Part shown: positions 44,331 to 53,516 of the stretch, in pieces
Numbering within the stretch: the stretch's first letter is position 1
Layout of the letters: the number at the start of each line of letters is the position of its first letter
Assembly: GCA_012959765.1 (NCBI GenBank)
Contig: DUCO01000024.1
Coordinates: 1-64,000, forward strand
DNA length: 64,000 bases
Origin: Dehalococcoidia bacterium
GTDB taxonomy: Bacteria > Chloroflexota > Dehalococcoidia > Lucifugimonadales > Lucifugimonadaceae
Direction: 5' to 3'
The notes under the pieces: model-generated
Databases searched by the model: none
What the model was told of the DNA's origin: nothing
Seen by the model: only the letters and a program-made list of their open reading frames with translations
Program-made: the position numbers and the translations under genes

Positions 44331-45362
44331 CTAATCCCAGTTGATCACGAACTTGCCGGCTGCACCTGATGAAAACTTCTTGTAAGCCTCCGGTGCTTGC
44401 TCGATAGTTGACCGTGATGTGATCACAGATCCGAGCGGGACGTTTCGTTCAGCTGTGAATCTGGCAGCTTCGGCGAGCCCAAATGTCGAAAAAGTCCACG
44501 ATCCCATCAGGGTCAGGTGACGGTGAATGATGTGTGGGGTTGGCTGGTATGTAACCTCGCCCCCTTCACCAACAAGGCAGGCTCGACCGAAGATTTTCGT
44601 CGACTCCACAGCTGCCACTCGAGTTTCTGCCAAACCGGCTGCTTCAAGACTCGTATCGGCTCCGTTGCCGTGTGTTAGTTCTCGAATCTGATCGGGTGCA
44701 TCGCCGTTTGAAGCGTCTACAGTTGCCCACGCCCCAGAATCGGCAGCCATCTTGAGTCGTTCTGGCGAGATATCCACCGCGATGATTCGTGCGCCCATCG
44801 CTGAACCGAACATCGTGGCAGCAAGCCCCACGGGTCCCTGTCCGAACACCGCTAGCACATCTAGACCTGAAACTTCGAGCTTCTTAACCGCCTGAAAAGC
44901 CGTGCTCGCCCCGCAGGCAAGATATGCACCGACTTCGTATGCCACTTCGTCGGGTAGCGGAACGCAGGTCGATTGATGAGCAACCATGTAGTCGCCGTGA
45001 CCGCCGTGCATCGATCCTCCGTAGTACTCCTTCTTGTCGGCCACCTGGCATAACTGCTGCCATCCGGTAAGGCAGTACTCGCACTCTCGGCACCCTTCGT
45101 AGTGGTGCTGAATTACGCGATCGCCAACTTTGAGTCCAGTAACGTTCGGCCCCAGAGCGACGATCTCACCACACGGCTCGTGACCCGGTCGCCGAAGCTC
45201 ACCATTGTGTTCGTTGGGAACATCGCCGCGGTAACGGCCAAAATCCGAACCGCAAAGTCCGGAAGATCGGAGCTTTATCAACACTTGCTCGGATCCGGGA
45301 TCGATATCCGGGTAGTCGATAACCTCTGCCAGGCTGTTTCCTTGGAAAACGACTCCGCGCAT
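44331..45362 (-). CDS. Zinc-dependent alcohol/threonine-type dehydrogenase
   Basis: This 343-residue medium-chain dehydrogenase has a catalytic zinc Cys in SSGLCGSDFGRYRGD, GHEPCGEIV, and a structural zinc lobe (GCRECEYC...LCQ). The cofactor motif reads FGQGPVGLAATMFGSAM, with GARIIAVDISPE ending the second strand, so NAD is likely. Start ATG 45362 follows AGGAG by eight bases; upstream frame is not coding. The threonine/sorbitol branch fits best, but the substrate is unknown. It is divergent from the aminotransferase. Confidence 0.88.
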   Translation of the reverse strand: MRGVVFQGNSLAEVIDYPDIDPGSEQVLIKLRSSGLCGSDFGRYRGDVPNEHNGELRRPGHEPCGEIVALGPNVTGLKVGDRVIQHHYEGCRECEYCLTGWQQLCQVADKKEYYGGSMHGGHGDYMVAHQSTCVPLPDEVAYEVGAYLACGASTAFQAVKKLEVSGLDVLAVFGQGPVGLAATMFGSAMGARIIAVDISPERLKMAADSGAWATVDASNGDAPDQIRELTHGNGADTSLEAAGLAETRVAAVESTKIFGRACLVGEGGEVTYQPTPHIIHRHLTLMGSWTFSTFGLAEAARFTAERNVPLGSVITSRSTIEQAPEAYKKFSSGAAGKFVINWD

Positions 45363-45514
45363 TGTTGGTTCTCCTAGCTGCGCTGAACGCAGTTCTACTG
45401 GCTGATTTCGCCCAATTGCGCAGCAGTGGCACAATGTATATCAGCTAATCGGGGCATCAGGGCTTTGCGGTTGGGCGAAAGCGGCAGTAAGCTTCACCCG
45501 CCTGACTTATAGAC

Positions 45515-46762
45515 ATGACTGCGGCTGAGCCGCGATTGGGACCTGCAACCATGGTGGAAACCTTTAGTTACGAAACTCTTTACTCAGAGAAATCGGTAGA
45601 TACAGCGCTGAATCCGGGACTGCATGCAAAGTACGATTTTGCAACTGCGTATCCCGCACCAGAAACACTTCCGCTGGACGGGTTGATTCAGTCGCTTCAG
45701 GCTGCTGTAGATTCCAACTCCACCAAAGTCCTCGCTGAACTGGCGTACTACCCACATCAACTGGGTGCGCTTGAGTTACGCGAGTACACGGCACAAAAAC
45801 TTGAGGCTGACCGTGGTTTCACCGTTACTGCCGACGAGATTGCTTTGACCAACGGTTCCGGCGAAGCGCTGGCTCTGGTTATTCAGGCTTTGACCAATCC
45901 CGGTGACGTTGTACTCACCGAAGAGTTCGTATACATGGGAACAACCGCACAGCTCCGAAGGTTTGGTGCTGATATTCGTGGTGTGGCAATGGATGAGGGG
46001 GGGATCATTCCTGAGGAGCTGGAGGAGCAGATAGTCGCTCTTACCGCAGCCGGCGACAGGCCAAAGTACCTCTACACAATTCCCGAACACCAGAACCCGA
46101 TGGGCTCGACTCTTTCTGGCGAACGTCGTCGGGCGATTCTCGAGATCGCCCATCGTCACAACATGCCAATTCTCGAAGACGATTGCTATGTTGACCTTCG
46201 CTATAAGGGCGATGTGCAGCCAGCGTTCCGAGCACTCGATGACTCTGGAATCGTCGTATATGTTGCTTCTTTTTCCAAGCTGCTGGCTCCAGGGCTACGC
46301 CTTGGCTACTTCACTGCATCTCCAGAACTGATGCGCAGGGCTCTCGGCTTCAAGATTGGCAGTGGTCCTAACCAGTTTGCTGCAGTCGCAATTGAGGGCT
46401 ACCTGCGAAACAATCTCGAATCTCACCGCGACAACTTCAACCCGATGCTTCAGGCCAAATGCGATTCGATGACTGCTGCGCTTGAAGAGCATTTCGGGGA
46501 TTCTGGTGCCACATGGTCAGCACCTGAGGGTGGCTGCTATGTATGGCTGACAATGCCTGAGGGATCTGACATTTCAAGTATTCGCGACAAGGTGTTCGAT
46601 CAGGGTGTTGGCTACGTTGCTGGGGTGGCGTTTGAAGCCGACGGGTCTGGTCGAACTGGTCACAACTGCGCTCGACTCTGCTTCGCTTTCGAATCGGTAG
46701 AGAAGAACGCAGAAGGTATTGCGTTACTTGCCCAGTTGTTCAAACAGCACGGAGCGATGTAG
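45515..46762 (+). CDS. PLP-dependent aminotransferase, class I/II (2-aminoadipate/MocR-like fold)
   Basis: This 415-residue enzyme uses pyridoxal phosphate to move amino groups. YPHQLGALELREYTAQKL, TNGSGEALALVIQALTNPGD, IPEHQNPMGST (Asn for PLP), ILEDDCYVDLRY (Asp/Tyr) and ASFSKLLAPGLRLGY (Schiff-base Lys) are all in place. It lacks the GntR DNA-binding half of MocR regulators. LysN/2-aminoadipate or aromatic aminotransferase is the likely class. The start codon used is ATG 45515; ATG 45551 (VETFSYE) is another choice. A terminator follows. Confidence 0.88.
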   Translation: MTAAEPRLGPATMVETFSYETLYSEKSVDTALNPGLHAKYDFATAYPAPETLPLDGLIQSLQAAVDSNSTKVLAELAYYPHQLGALELREYTAQKLEADRGFTVTADEIALTNGSGEALALVIQALTNPGDVVLTEEFVYMGTTAQLRRFGADIRGVAMDEGGIIPEELEEQIVALTAAGDRPKYLYTIPEHQNPMGSTLSGERRRAILEIAHRHNMPILEDDCYVDLRYKGDVQPAFRALDDSGIVVYVASFSKLLAPGLRLGYFTASPELMRRALGFKIGSGPNQFAAVAIEGYLRNNLESHRDNFNPMLQAKCDSMTAALEEHFGDSGATWSAPEGGCYVWLTMPEGSDISSIRDKVFDQGVGYVAGVAFEADGSGRTGHNCARLCFAFESVEKNAEGIALLAQLFKQHGAM

Positions 46763-46787
46763 CAGGAAGTCGAATCTGATTCAGAAA

Positions 46788-46818
46788 GGCCGGCGACTTT
46801 TCGTCGGTCTTTTTCTTT
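46788..46818 (+). terminator. Rho-independent terminator after the aminotransferase
   Basis: GGCCGGCGA pairs with TCGTCGGTC (two G-T pairs) around a short loop and is followed by TTTTTCTTT. It lies 25 bases after the aminotransferase stop. Confidence 0.82.
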
Positions 46819-46955
46819 AACCATGAAAGCGTCGAATTTCGGTGTTCTGTCGATTCCGATAACTAACAGTTAACCGAATAACGTTGCCGAATGGCCGAAG
46901 CAGAGTTAAATTCAATTAAGACTCTTTTTTATTTGGACTACAAGGAACGCCGTAC

Positions 46956-47966
46956 ATGGCCTCTGCTGAACTGAACTCAATCGCACTGAAGATGGTCGCC
47001 CGTAAGAAGGGCATTCTGGCTGCCGACGAAAGCACCGGGACGATGACCAAGCGACTCGACAGCATCAACGTCGAATCAACATCGGATTCCCGCCGACTCT
47101 GGCGGCAGCTGTTGTTTCAGACTCCCGATATCGGTGACTACGTCTCTGGCGTGATCATGTACGACGAGACAATTCGCCAGTCAGACGATTCGGGCAAGAG
47201 CTTCGTTGAACTACTCGCTAGCAAGGACATTCTCACCGGTATCAAGGTCGATAACTCGACCCACGATCTCGCTGGCGCTCCCGGTGAGTTCATCACCGAA
47301 GGTCTTGATGGTCTTCGTGGCCGACTTGCTGAGTACTACCTTCTTGGCGCACGATTCGCCAAGTGGCGCGCTCTGGTCGTAATTGGTGAAGACATGCCGT
47401 CCGGCTACGCCATCCGCACCAACATGCACGCACTCGCCCGCTACTCGGCACTCTGCCAGGAACAGGGTGTGGTTCCGATCGTTGAGCCGGAAATCTTCAT
47501 GGATGGATCGCACAGCATCGACGACTGTCGTTCGGCAACCACACGATCACTAAATACCGTCTTCGAAGAGCTCGACGCACAGAACGTCGATCTCGAAGGC
47601 ATCGTTCTCAAGCCGAACATGGTCATCTCTGGTGCCGACGCACCGAACCGTGCTTCAGCAGCTGAAGTTGCTCGACAGACCATCGATTGCTTCGTAGAAA
47701 CCGTTCCTGCGAGCGTTCCCGGAATCGCATTCCTTTCAGGCGGACAGGGCGACGAAGAGTCGGTTGTGAACCTGAACGAGATCAACAAGATCGCCAACAC
47801 CGAAGATCTTCCGTGGGAACTCACTTACTCGTACGGTCGTGGTCTTCAGGCCGCTCCGCTGGCAGCATGGCTCGGCAAGGCCGAGAACGTTGCGGCGGGT
47901 CAGGCTGCGTTCCAGAAGCGTGGACTCGACTCCAGTGCAGCTCGTGAAGGTGTGTTCGCTTCATAG
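46956..47966 (+). CDS. Fructose-bisphosphate aldolase, class I
   Basis: This 336-residue glycolytic enzyme cleaves fructose 1,6-bisphosphate through a Schiff base. The class I signature is at about 211-224 with Schiff-base Lys219 (GIVLKPNMV), assisted by Lys136 (FAKWR) and Glu177 (IVEPEI). The N-terminal GILAADESTGTMTKRL and FLSGGQGDEE are typical of the animal/plant-like class I type found patchily in bacteria. The start is ATG 46956 with AAGGA upstream. It is a monocistronic gene ended by a strong terminator. Confidence 0.94.
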   Translation: MASAELNSIALKMVARKKGILAADESTGTMTKRLDSINVESTSDSRRLWRQLLFQTPDIGDYVSGVIMYDETIRQSDDSGKSFVELLASKDILTGIKVDNSTHDLAGAPGEFITEGLDGLRGRLAEYYLLGARFAKWRALVVIGEDMPSGYAIRTNMHALARYSALCQEQGVVPIVEPEIFMDGSHSIDDCRSATTRSLNTVFEELDAQNVDLEGIVLKPNMVISGADAPNRASAAEVARQTIDCFVETVPASVPGIAFLSGGQGDEESVVNLNEINKIANTEDLPWELTYSYGRGLQAAPLAAWLGKAENVAAGQAAFQKRGLDSSAAREGVFAS

Positions 47967-47992
47967 TCTGTTCGGAATATTCCGATGTGATT

Positions 47993-48028
47993 AATGCCCT
48001 CTCCCGTTCAGGGAGGGGGCATTTTTTG
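47993..48028 (+). terminator. Rho-independent terminator of the aldolase gene
   Basis: AATGCCCTCTCCC pairs with GGGAGGGGGCATT around a five-base loop, followed by TTTTT. It begins 27 bases after the aldolase stop. Confidence 0.92.
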
Positions 48029-48130
48029 TCATTTTGTACGGCATTCATCCCTATCAACCGGTAAAGTTGCTGCGCCTGTTCCGTGAACTTGCGAGGCGGG
48101 CCGTAACCAAGCCGGAGTTTGATGTAACCG

Positions 48131-49318
48131 ATGCCCTCTGACGCTATTTCCGATCTCGTAACCGCACGAAGTGCCGAGATAATCGAGACCCGACGCTTCT
48201 TCCACGGAATTCCCGAACTGGGATTCGAGGAAAACGAGACTGCGAAAGCGATTGCAGATCGCCTGACTGCAGCCGGGCTTGAAGTGGAGACTGGCATCGG
48301 AAAAACCGGACTGGTAGGCGTCTTGAAGGGTGCGAAAGAGGGACCGACCCTCATGATTCGCGCCGACATTGATGGCCTACCTGTAGACGAGCTAACCGGA
48401 CTCGATTTCGCTTCGACAAACGGTCGAATGCACGCCTGTGGTCACGACGGCCACATCACGATGGCACTTACTGCCGCAGAGATCCTCGCTGGAATGAAAG
48501 ATCAACTGTCAGGAACGTTGATTTTCGCATTCCAGCCTGCCGAAGAGGTTGTGATGGGTGCGCTCGCCATGATCGACGATGGCTTGTTCGAGAAATACCC
48601 TGCTGATCGAGTAATCGGTACGCACCTCTGGAACCCGATCCCGACTGGCATCATCGGTGTGAACCGTGCAACGGTTTTCGCCAGCGCAGACCAGTTCCGA
48701 CTCACCGTTCACGGCAAGGGTGGTCACGGCGCCATGCCCCACACGACCATCGATCCTGTAGCTGCAATAGCCGAGATTATTTCTACTGCCCAAACCGTTG
48801 TGAGTCGAGAGGTCCCGCCGAACGATATGGGTGTGCTTACGTTTGGTCAGATCCACGGCGGATCAGCCCCCAACGTGATTGCCGACAGCGTGACCGTCGA
48901 AGGCACTGTTCGGGCCTATACGCCCGAAACTCGCACCCAGATTATGGAATCACTTGAGAGGATCGCCAGCAACGTTGCTGCAGCGATGCGCGCTTCGACG
49001 TCGTTCGAGCGAATTCACGGTGCACCTCCGGTTATCAACGATCCCGAAGTTGCAGCGTGGGTCACTAAGCAGGCGAGCTTAGTTGTTGGTGAAGGAAACG
49101 CCCGAGAATGGGAGCCAGTTAGCGTTGGCGATGACATGGCTGAGTTCAACAACCGAGTCCCCGGCGTGTATTTCCTGCTTGGCGCAGCGCATCCTGATGA
49201 GAGGGTTGCCGAACGGGGAATCGAAGGTCACCACAACGCAAAATTCGATTGGAACGAAGACTGTTTGCCACTGGGTGTAGAGGTGTTCGTGCGTTCCGCT
49301 GTCGACTATCTTTCGTAG
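48131..49318 (+). CDS. M20-family amidohydrolase (N-acyl amino acid amidohydrolase/hippuricase-like)
   Basis: This 395-residue zinc hydrolase cuts N-acyl groups from amino acids. FFHGIPELGFEENETAKAI is the N-terminal signature, HACGHDGHITMAL gives the first metal His pair, and FQPAEEVVMGALAMI the Glu pair. GEGNAREWEPVSVGDDMAEF and the final EGHHNAKFDWNEDCL complete the active site. A dimerisation domain is inserted around residues 185-290. The start is ATG 48131. It could work with the amidase or the D-amino-acid genes, but there is no shared operon. Confidence 0.9.
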   Translation: MPSDAISDLVTARSAEIIETRRFFHGIPELGFEENETAKAIADRLTAAGLEVETGIGKTGLVGVLKGAKEGPTLMIRADIDGLPVDELTGLDFASTNGRMHACGHDGHITMALTAAEILAGMKDQLSGTLIFAFQPAEEVVMGALAMIDDGLFEKYPADRVIGTHLWNPIPTGIIGVNRATVFASADQFRLTVHGKGGHGAMPHTTIDPVAAIAEIISTAQTVVSREVPPNDMGVLTFGQIHGGSAPNVIADSVTVEGTVRAYTPETRTQIMESLERIASNVAAAMRASTSFERIHGAPPVINDPEVAAWVTKQASLVVGEGNAREWEPVSVGDDMAEFNNRVPGVYFLLGAAHPDERVAERGIEGHHNAKFDWNEDCLPLGVEVFVRSAVDYLS

Positions 49319-49392
49319 TTCGACTCGAAATCAGGCTGTTACTTCACTGAGTGATGGAACAAATTGACGTGCTCGCTCGTCAACATACCAAC

Positions 49393-49788
49393 ATGAAAAC
49401 ACTAATCCTAAAATTTGCGGCACTTGCTGGTGTGATACTTCTGGTTGCAGCCCTGTGGCCGATATTCATCCAGGCCGAAACATCTCTAGCAATAATCTTC
49501 GTAGTACTGCCGATGGCCGGAATTGGCATCGCAGCACTCGCACTGTTCAGCACGAAACGATGGCTGCTGTGGGCAGCACTCGGCGTTTGGCCGGGAGCCT
49601 TAGCAGGTGGCCTGGTATTCGCTGGAATCGCATTCGGAACTGTCAATAACGGCACCACGGGTTGGGAAGGCGCGATCGTAGCGGTCGTCATCATCCTTGG
49701 CGTCTTCATCGGCGCAATCGCAGGAGCGACCACCGGAGGTTTGCTCGGCGCGCGTAAAACACGCCGAGCAAACCTCGCTAGCGAATAA
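49393..49788 (+). CDS. Small integral membrane protein
   Basis: This 131-residue protein has four hydrophobic helices separated by very short loops: about 8-25, 33-50, 56-82 and 91-122. It ends with a basic tail (GARKTRRANLASE). I do not recognise a family. I use ATG 49393; a GTG/ATG pair at 49351/49354 in frame would add a polar leader of 14 residues. It follows the M20 gene by 74 bases. Confidence 0.65.
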   Translation: MKTLILKFAALAGVILLVAALWPIFIQAETSLAIIFVVLPMAGIGIAALALFSTKRWLLWAALGVWPGALAGGLVFAGIAFGTVNNGTTGWEGAIVAVVIILGVFIGAIAGATTGGLLGARKTRRANLASE

Positions 49789-49799
49789 TTTCCGACTGC

Positions 49800-50591
49800 C
49801 TAGACAACCGGGGCAGATCCGCCGTCTACGTTGATGGCTGTTCCGGTTACGTAGCTGGCTCGGCCTGACGCCAGGAAGCAGATGACGTCGCCGGCTTCTT
49901 GCGCTTCACCGATTCGTCCCAGAGGAACTCCGCCGCCGAACGTGGCCCAGTGATCCTCTAGTGAGTAGTTCGGGTCTTCAGCGTTTAGGCCTTCCCATCG
50001 AGTGCGGTGCTGTCCCGACTTCAGCACGCCAACACAGATCGTGTTCACACGAATGTTGTGCTCGGCAAGCTCACCAGCCCACGACTTGGTAAGCGATATG
50101 CCAGCCGAACGTGACAGAGAAGTTGGCTGTGTTCCGGGTCGAGCGGCCTTACCGCCGGGAGTTGTTGTGTTCACAATCGCACCAGTGCCAGAAGCCTTTA
50201 GGTAGGGCAGAGCGGCTCGTGCGCAGTAGATGGCACCGTAGATCTTGATCCCGAAGTCGACCTTCAGATCATCATCGGTCATCTTCTCGAGCGTCGTGGC
50301 AGATGAAGTACCGGCGTTGTTCACCAGAATGTCGACCCCGCCGAATTCGTCGACTACTTTAGCGACCATCGCCTGAACTTCTGATTCAACCGAAACGTCG
50401 GTGGCAACACCAATCACGTCACTCCCGCCCGCAACTTTGATTTCCGCCACCGCAGCATCGAGCTTCGCCTGAGTACGGCCAACGATCGCAACCTTAGCGC
50501 CCTCGCTCGCAAGCGAGGTGGCAGCTGCTTTGCCGATACCGTCGCTACCACCGGTAATAATCGCAACTTTGCCGTTCAATCCGAGATCCAT
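49800..50591 (-). CDS. SDR-family protein lacking the catalytic Tyr/Lys
   Basis: This 263-residue Rossmann protein has an intact cofactor motif TGGSDGIG near residue 14 and NNAG, and the usual ending YVTGTAINVDGGSAPVV. The active-site segment, however, reads PGTQPTSLSRSAGISLTKS where YxxxK is expected, so Tyr is Thr and Lys is Arg; the Ser region is VNTTTPGG. A redox reaction by the normal SDR mechanism is doubtful. I start at ATG 50591 (MDLGLNGKVAIITGG); ATG 50660 is possible. Binding or a different chemistry may be its role. Confidence 0.8.
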   Translation of the reverse strand: MDLGLNGKVAIITGGSDGIGKAAATSLASEGAKVAIVGRTQAKLDAAVAEIKVAGGSDVIGVATDVSVESEVQAMVAKVVDEFGGVDILVNNAGTSSATTLEKMTDDDLKVDFGIKIYGAIYCARAALPYLKASGTGAIVNTTTPGGKAARPGTQPTSLSRSAGISLTKSWAGELAEHNIRVNTICVGVLKSGQHRTRWEGLNAEDPNYSLEDHWATFGGGVPLGRIGEAQEAGDVICFLASGRASYVTGTAINVDGGSAPVV

Positions 50592-50835
50592 TTTGTGAGT
50601 TCCGTTCTTCAGCCCTGTGTCGGTCGTAGTATCGTCTGATTCTGAGCGATATTGGCTCATCTAGACCTGACGACGGATTATAGAGATGAAAACCCGTAAA
50701 AATCACGAGTGCATATTTTGGTCTTGTGGGTTGTACTCTTAACGCTTGTGTGATTTTTCCAATTGCGTCATCGGCGTATCAGGCCGATATTCATTTGGTG
50801 CGTAAATAAAATTCTTTATTCGATAAAACAACAGA

Positions 50836-52056
50836 TTGGTAATACAAGTGAACAACGGGCAGCGATACGAGCCGCTTACAGTGCCGCGAAGAGTGATTCT
50901 GGGACCCGGACCTAGTTCCGCAAACCCGCGAGTTCTTCGTGCTATGTCGCTACCAATCATCGGATATCTCGACCCCGCATTCTTTGAACTGCTCGATGAA
51001 CTGAGCGGCATGCTTGGTGAAATTTTTAAAACCAAGCAACGCGCGTTCGCTGTTGCTGGAGCCGGTTCTGCCGGTATGGAAGCCGGGCTCGTAAGCCTTG
51101 CTGCACCGGGCGATACCGTGATCATCTGTTCGTACGGATATTTCTGCGAACGACAGATCATCATGGCCGAACGAATCGGGTTCAACGTTGTCGCACTCCG
51201 AACCGAGTGGGGCAAGTCGATGGACCCGCAGGTTCTTGCCGACGCATTGAAGGAGCATCCTGAGACCCAGCTTGTAGTCGGTATTCATGCCGAAACCTCT
51301 GCTGGAACCATCCAACCCATCGCCGAGTTCGCCCGACTTGCTCACGAAGCTGGTGCGTTGTTCATGACTGATGTCGTGACCTCGCTAGCTGGCTGCGAGC
51401 TTGAATTCGACGAATGGGAACTCGATTTCGCTTACTCGGGATCGCAAAAGTGTCTTGCCGCACCTCCAGGAATTTCTCCTGTGGCGATGTCTGATAGAGC
51501 TCTTGATTACATCCGCAACCGTCCCAAGCCGCCTTCTTCGTGGTACCTCGATCTCTCGCTAATCGCCGACTACTGGGGTCCCGATCACATTGCGCATCAC
51601 ACCGCTCCCGTCAGCATGATTTACGGTTTGCGGGAAGCTGTTGGGATGGCGTTGAACGAGACACTTGAGATGCGCTGGAAACGACACGAGGCGAACGCTG
51701 CCGCTTTGCGAGCAGGACTTGAGGCGTTGAACCTTGAACTGCCGATTTCTGAAGCCGAACGACTCGATCAGCTGACTATCGTGAAGCTGCCGAAGGGCAT
51801 CGATGATGTGAAGCTTCGTACGCAATTGCTCGAAGAGTATTCAATTGAAGTCGGTCGTGGACTCGGCAAGTTTGCGGGCGAGGTCATTCGAATCGGTCTG
51901 ATGGGCGAGTCGTGTGTCCCAGCGAACGTGTTTGCGTTGCTCAATGCGCTTGAGAAGATTCTTCCCGAGCACGGATTCGAAGTAGGCAAGGGCGTTGCCG
52001 CCGCGGCTGCTAGTGCGCAATTGGCCGACAATCCTTCACCGCTGTACACGGCGTAA
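50836..52056 (+). CDS. Class V aminotransferase, alanine/serine-glyoxylate type
   Basis: This 406-residue PLP enzyme resembles alanine-glyoxylate and serine-glyoxylate aminotransferases. The N-terminal LGPGPSSANPRVLRAMS, GAGSAGMEAGLVSL, HAETSAGTIQPI, FMTDVVTSLAGCELEFD and the Schiff-base Lys in YSGSQKCLAAPPGISP are family marks. It would convert glyoxylate to glycine using an amino-acid donor. The start could be TTG 50836 or GTG 50848. The convergent glcF-like gene lies 102 bases away, consistent with a glyoxylate route. Confidence 0.88.
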   Translation: MVIQVNNGQRYEPLTVPRRVILGPGPSSANPRVLRAMSLPIIGYLDPAFFELLDELSGMLGEIFKTKQRAFAVAGAGSAGMEAGLVSLAAPGDTVIICSYGYFCERQIIMAERIGFNVVALRTEWGKSMDPQVLADALKEHPETQLVVGIHAETSAGTIQPIAEFARLAHEAGALFMTDVVTSLAGCELEFDEWELDFAYSGSQKCLAAPPGISPVAMSDRALDYIRNRPKPPSSWYLDLSLIADYWGPDHIAHHTAPVSMIYGLREAVGMALNETLEMRWKRHEANAAALRAGLEALNLELPISEAERLDQLTIVKLPKGIDDVKLRTQLLEEYSIEVGRGLGKFAGEVIRIGLMGESCVPANVFALLNALEKILPEHGFEVGKGVAAAAASAQLADNPSPLYTA

Positions 52057-52080
52057 ATTCAACGCAATTCGGTCGACACC

Positions 52081-52109
52081 CGATTTCCCGACCCCTGTGG
52101 AGGGATCTT
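52081..52109. repeat. Dispersed repeat, family 2, partial copy
   Basis: CGATTTCCCGACC and GTGGAGGGATCT match the left end of the element at 40388-40508. The right end is missing. It lies between the class V aminotransferase and glcF. Confidence 0.6.
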
Positions 52110-52158
52110 CGGCGGACGAGTGGTCGTGGGTGCCGCGCGCTCCTATCGCGAGTAGAAA

Positions 52159-53508
52159 CTACTCCAGCGCGTACGCCTTATCCAGCAAGTCGACGACGTA
52201 GCGAACTTTCGTCGTGCGTTCGTTCGAGTCTTCGTCCGCTACCTGAGTGAGAGCGAAATCGAGCTGCATTGCGCAACCCGGATTGCCAGTTGCAACGATA
52301 TCGGCTCCGGTGGCGACTACGTTCCGGGCTTTTCGCTTGCCGAGTTGTGCCGACATCTCACGCTGGGTCATTGAGTAGGTTCCAGCCGACCCACAGCAAA
52401 CTGCAGGTTCGCCCAGATCGACCAGCTTCAAGCCGGGAATCGAGTTGAGGATGGCACGAGGTGCATCGGTTATTCGCTGAACATTCAGCAAATGACAGGC
52501 GTCCTGATAGGTGACGGTTACATCTAGCGACTTCGTTGGAGCCTCGAAATCGTATTCGACAAGTAGCTCATGAATATCCTTGGTCAACTCGGCTACTTGG
52601 TGCGCTTTATCGGAATACCCGGCCTCGCCGGCAAAAAGCTCGCCATAGTCCTTCATCGCCGCGCCGCAACCTGCCGAGGCAGAAACAATCGCGTCAGGTT
52701 GGATCGACAGGAACGAGTCGATGTTCTTCTTTGCCATCTCGATAGCCGTGTCGGGCTCGCCGGAATGGGTGTTCAGCGCCCCGCAGCAGCCCTGTCCACC
52801 AGTTACATGCACCTCGATGCCGTTTCGAGTTAGCACTCGCACGGTGGCTTCAAGGGTTTCAGCGTGGGTCAGCGCCATCACACAACCGGCAAGCATCGCC
52901 ACCTTTGCTTTGCGGACACCCTGTGCTGGATGAACCTGACCTTTAGCGACAAAGAAATTCTTAGACAGTTCGGGCAGATACTCGTCGGCAATATCGGCTT
53001 CGCCCGGCAACAACTTCAGCAAGCCTGTCCCGCGAGCGATCGTGCGCATGCCCGACTTTTTGTAGAACTTCATGGCGTTGCCGACCATGCGAAGTTTCAT
53101 AGGGGAGGGCAGAATCGTCTGGTAGCCAACAGACCGTGCTGTTCGTTCTGTGAAAGATCGTGTCGTGTGTTGCTCTACTTGAGCCCGAGTGGCCTCCATC
53201 AGCTTGCCGTACTCGACTCCTGAAGGGCAACTCAGTTCGCATGCTCGGCACTGCAGGCACAAATCCCAGTGCCCGACGACCGACGGGGTCATGTCGAGCC
53301 GACCTTCGTTTACGGCCTTCATCAGCGCTATTCGACCACGAGGCGATTCGGCTTCGAGGCCGGTTTCGAGATATGTTGGGCATGCTTGAAGGCAAAATCC
53401 ACAGTGGACGCACTTGTAGAGATCGGACTCCTGCGGCGCGTGCGATCCTGAGAAACCCGGAAACGTACCGGCTGGCCCTACTGATTCGCTTGGCGTATCT
53501 GGCGACAT
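52159..53508 (-). CDS. glcF: Glycolate oxidase-type iron-sulfur subunit (GlcF-like)
   Basis: This 449-residue protein carries electrons from a GlcD-type flavoprotein. Residues 30-100 hold two [4Fe-4S] motifs, CVHCGFCLQACPTY and CLQCRACELSCPSG. The rest has two CCG domains: GCCGALNTHSG with ASAGCG, then VCCGSAGTYS with TGNPGCAMQ. Family members include lactate and glycolate oxidase Fe-S subunits. It follows the GlcE-like gene by eight bases, so the two form an operon. The flavoprotein GlcD-like gene is 5 kb away. Confidence 0.86.
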   Translation of the reverse strand: MSPDTPSESVGPAGTFPGFSGSHAPQESDLYKCVHCGFCLQACPTYLETGLEAESPRGRIALMKAVNEGRLDMTPSVVGHWDLCLQCRACELSCPSGVEYGKLMEATRAQVEQHTTRSFTERTARSVGYQTILPSPMKLRMVGNAMKFYKKSGMRTIARGTGLLKLLPGEADIADEYLPELSKNFFVAKGQVHPAQGVRKAKVAMLAGCVMALTHAETLEATVRVLTRNGIEVHVTGGQGCCGALNTHSGEPDTAIEMAKKNIDSFLSIQPDAIVSASAGCGAAMKDYGELFAGEAGYSDKAHQVAELTKDIHELLVEYDFEAPTKSLDVTVTYQDACHLLNVQRITDAPRAILNSIPGLKLVDLGEPAVCCGSAGTYSMTQREMSAQLGKRKARNVVATGADIVATGNPGCAMQLDFALTQVADEDSNERTTKVRYVVDLLDKAYALE

Positions 53509-53516
53509 CGAAGCTG

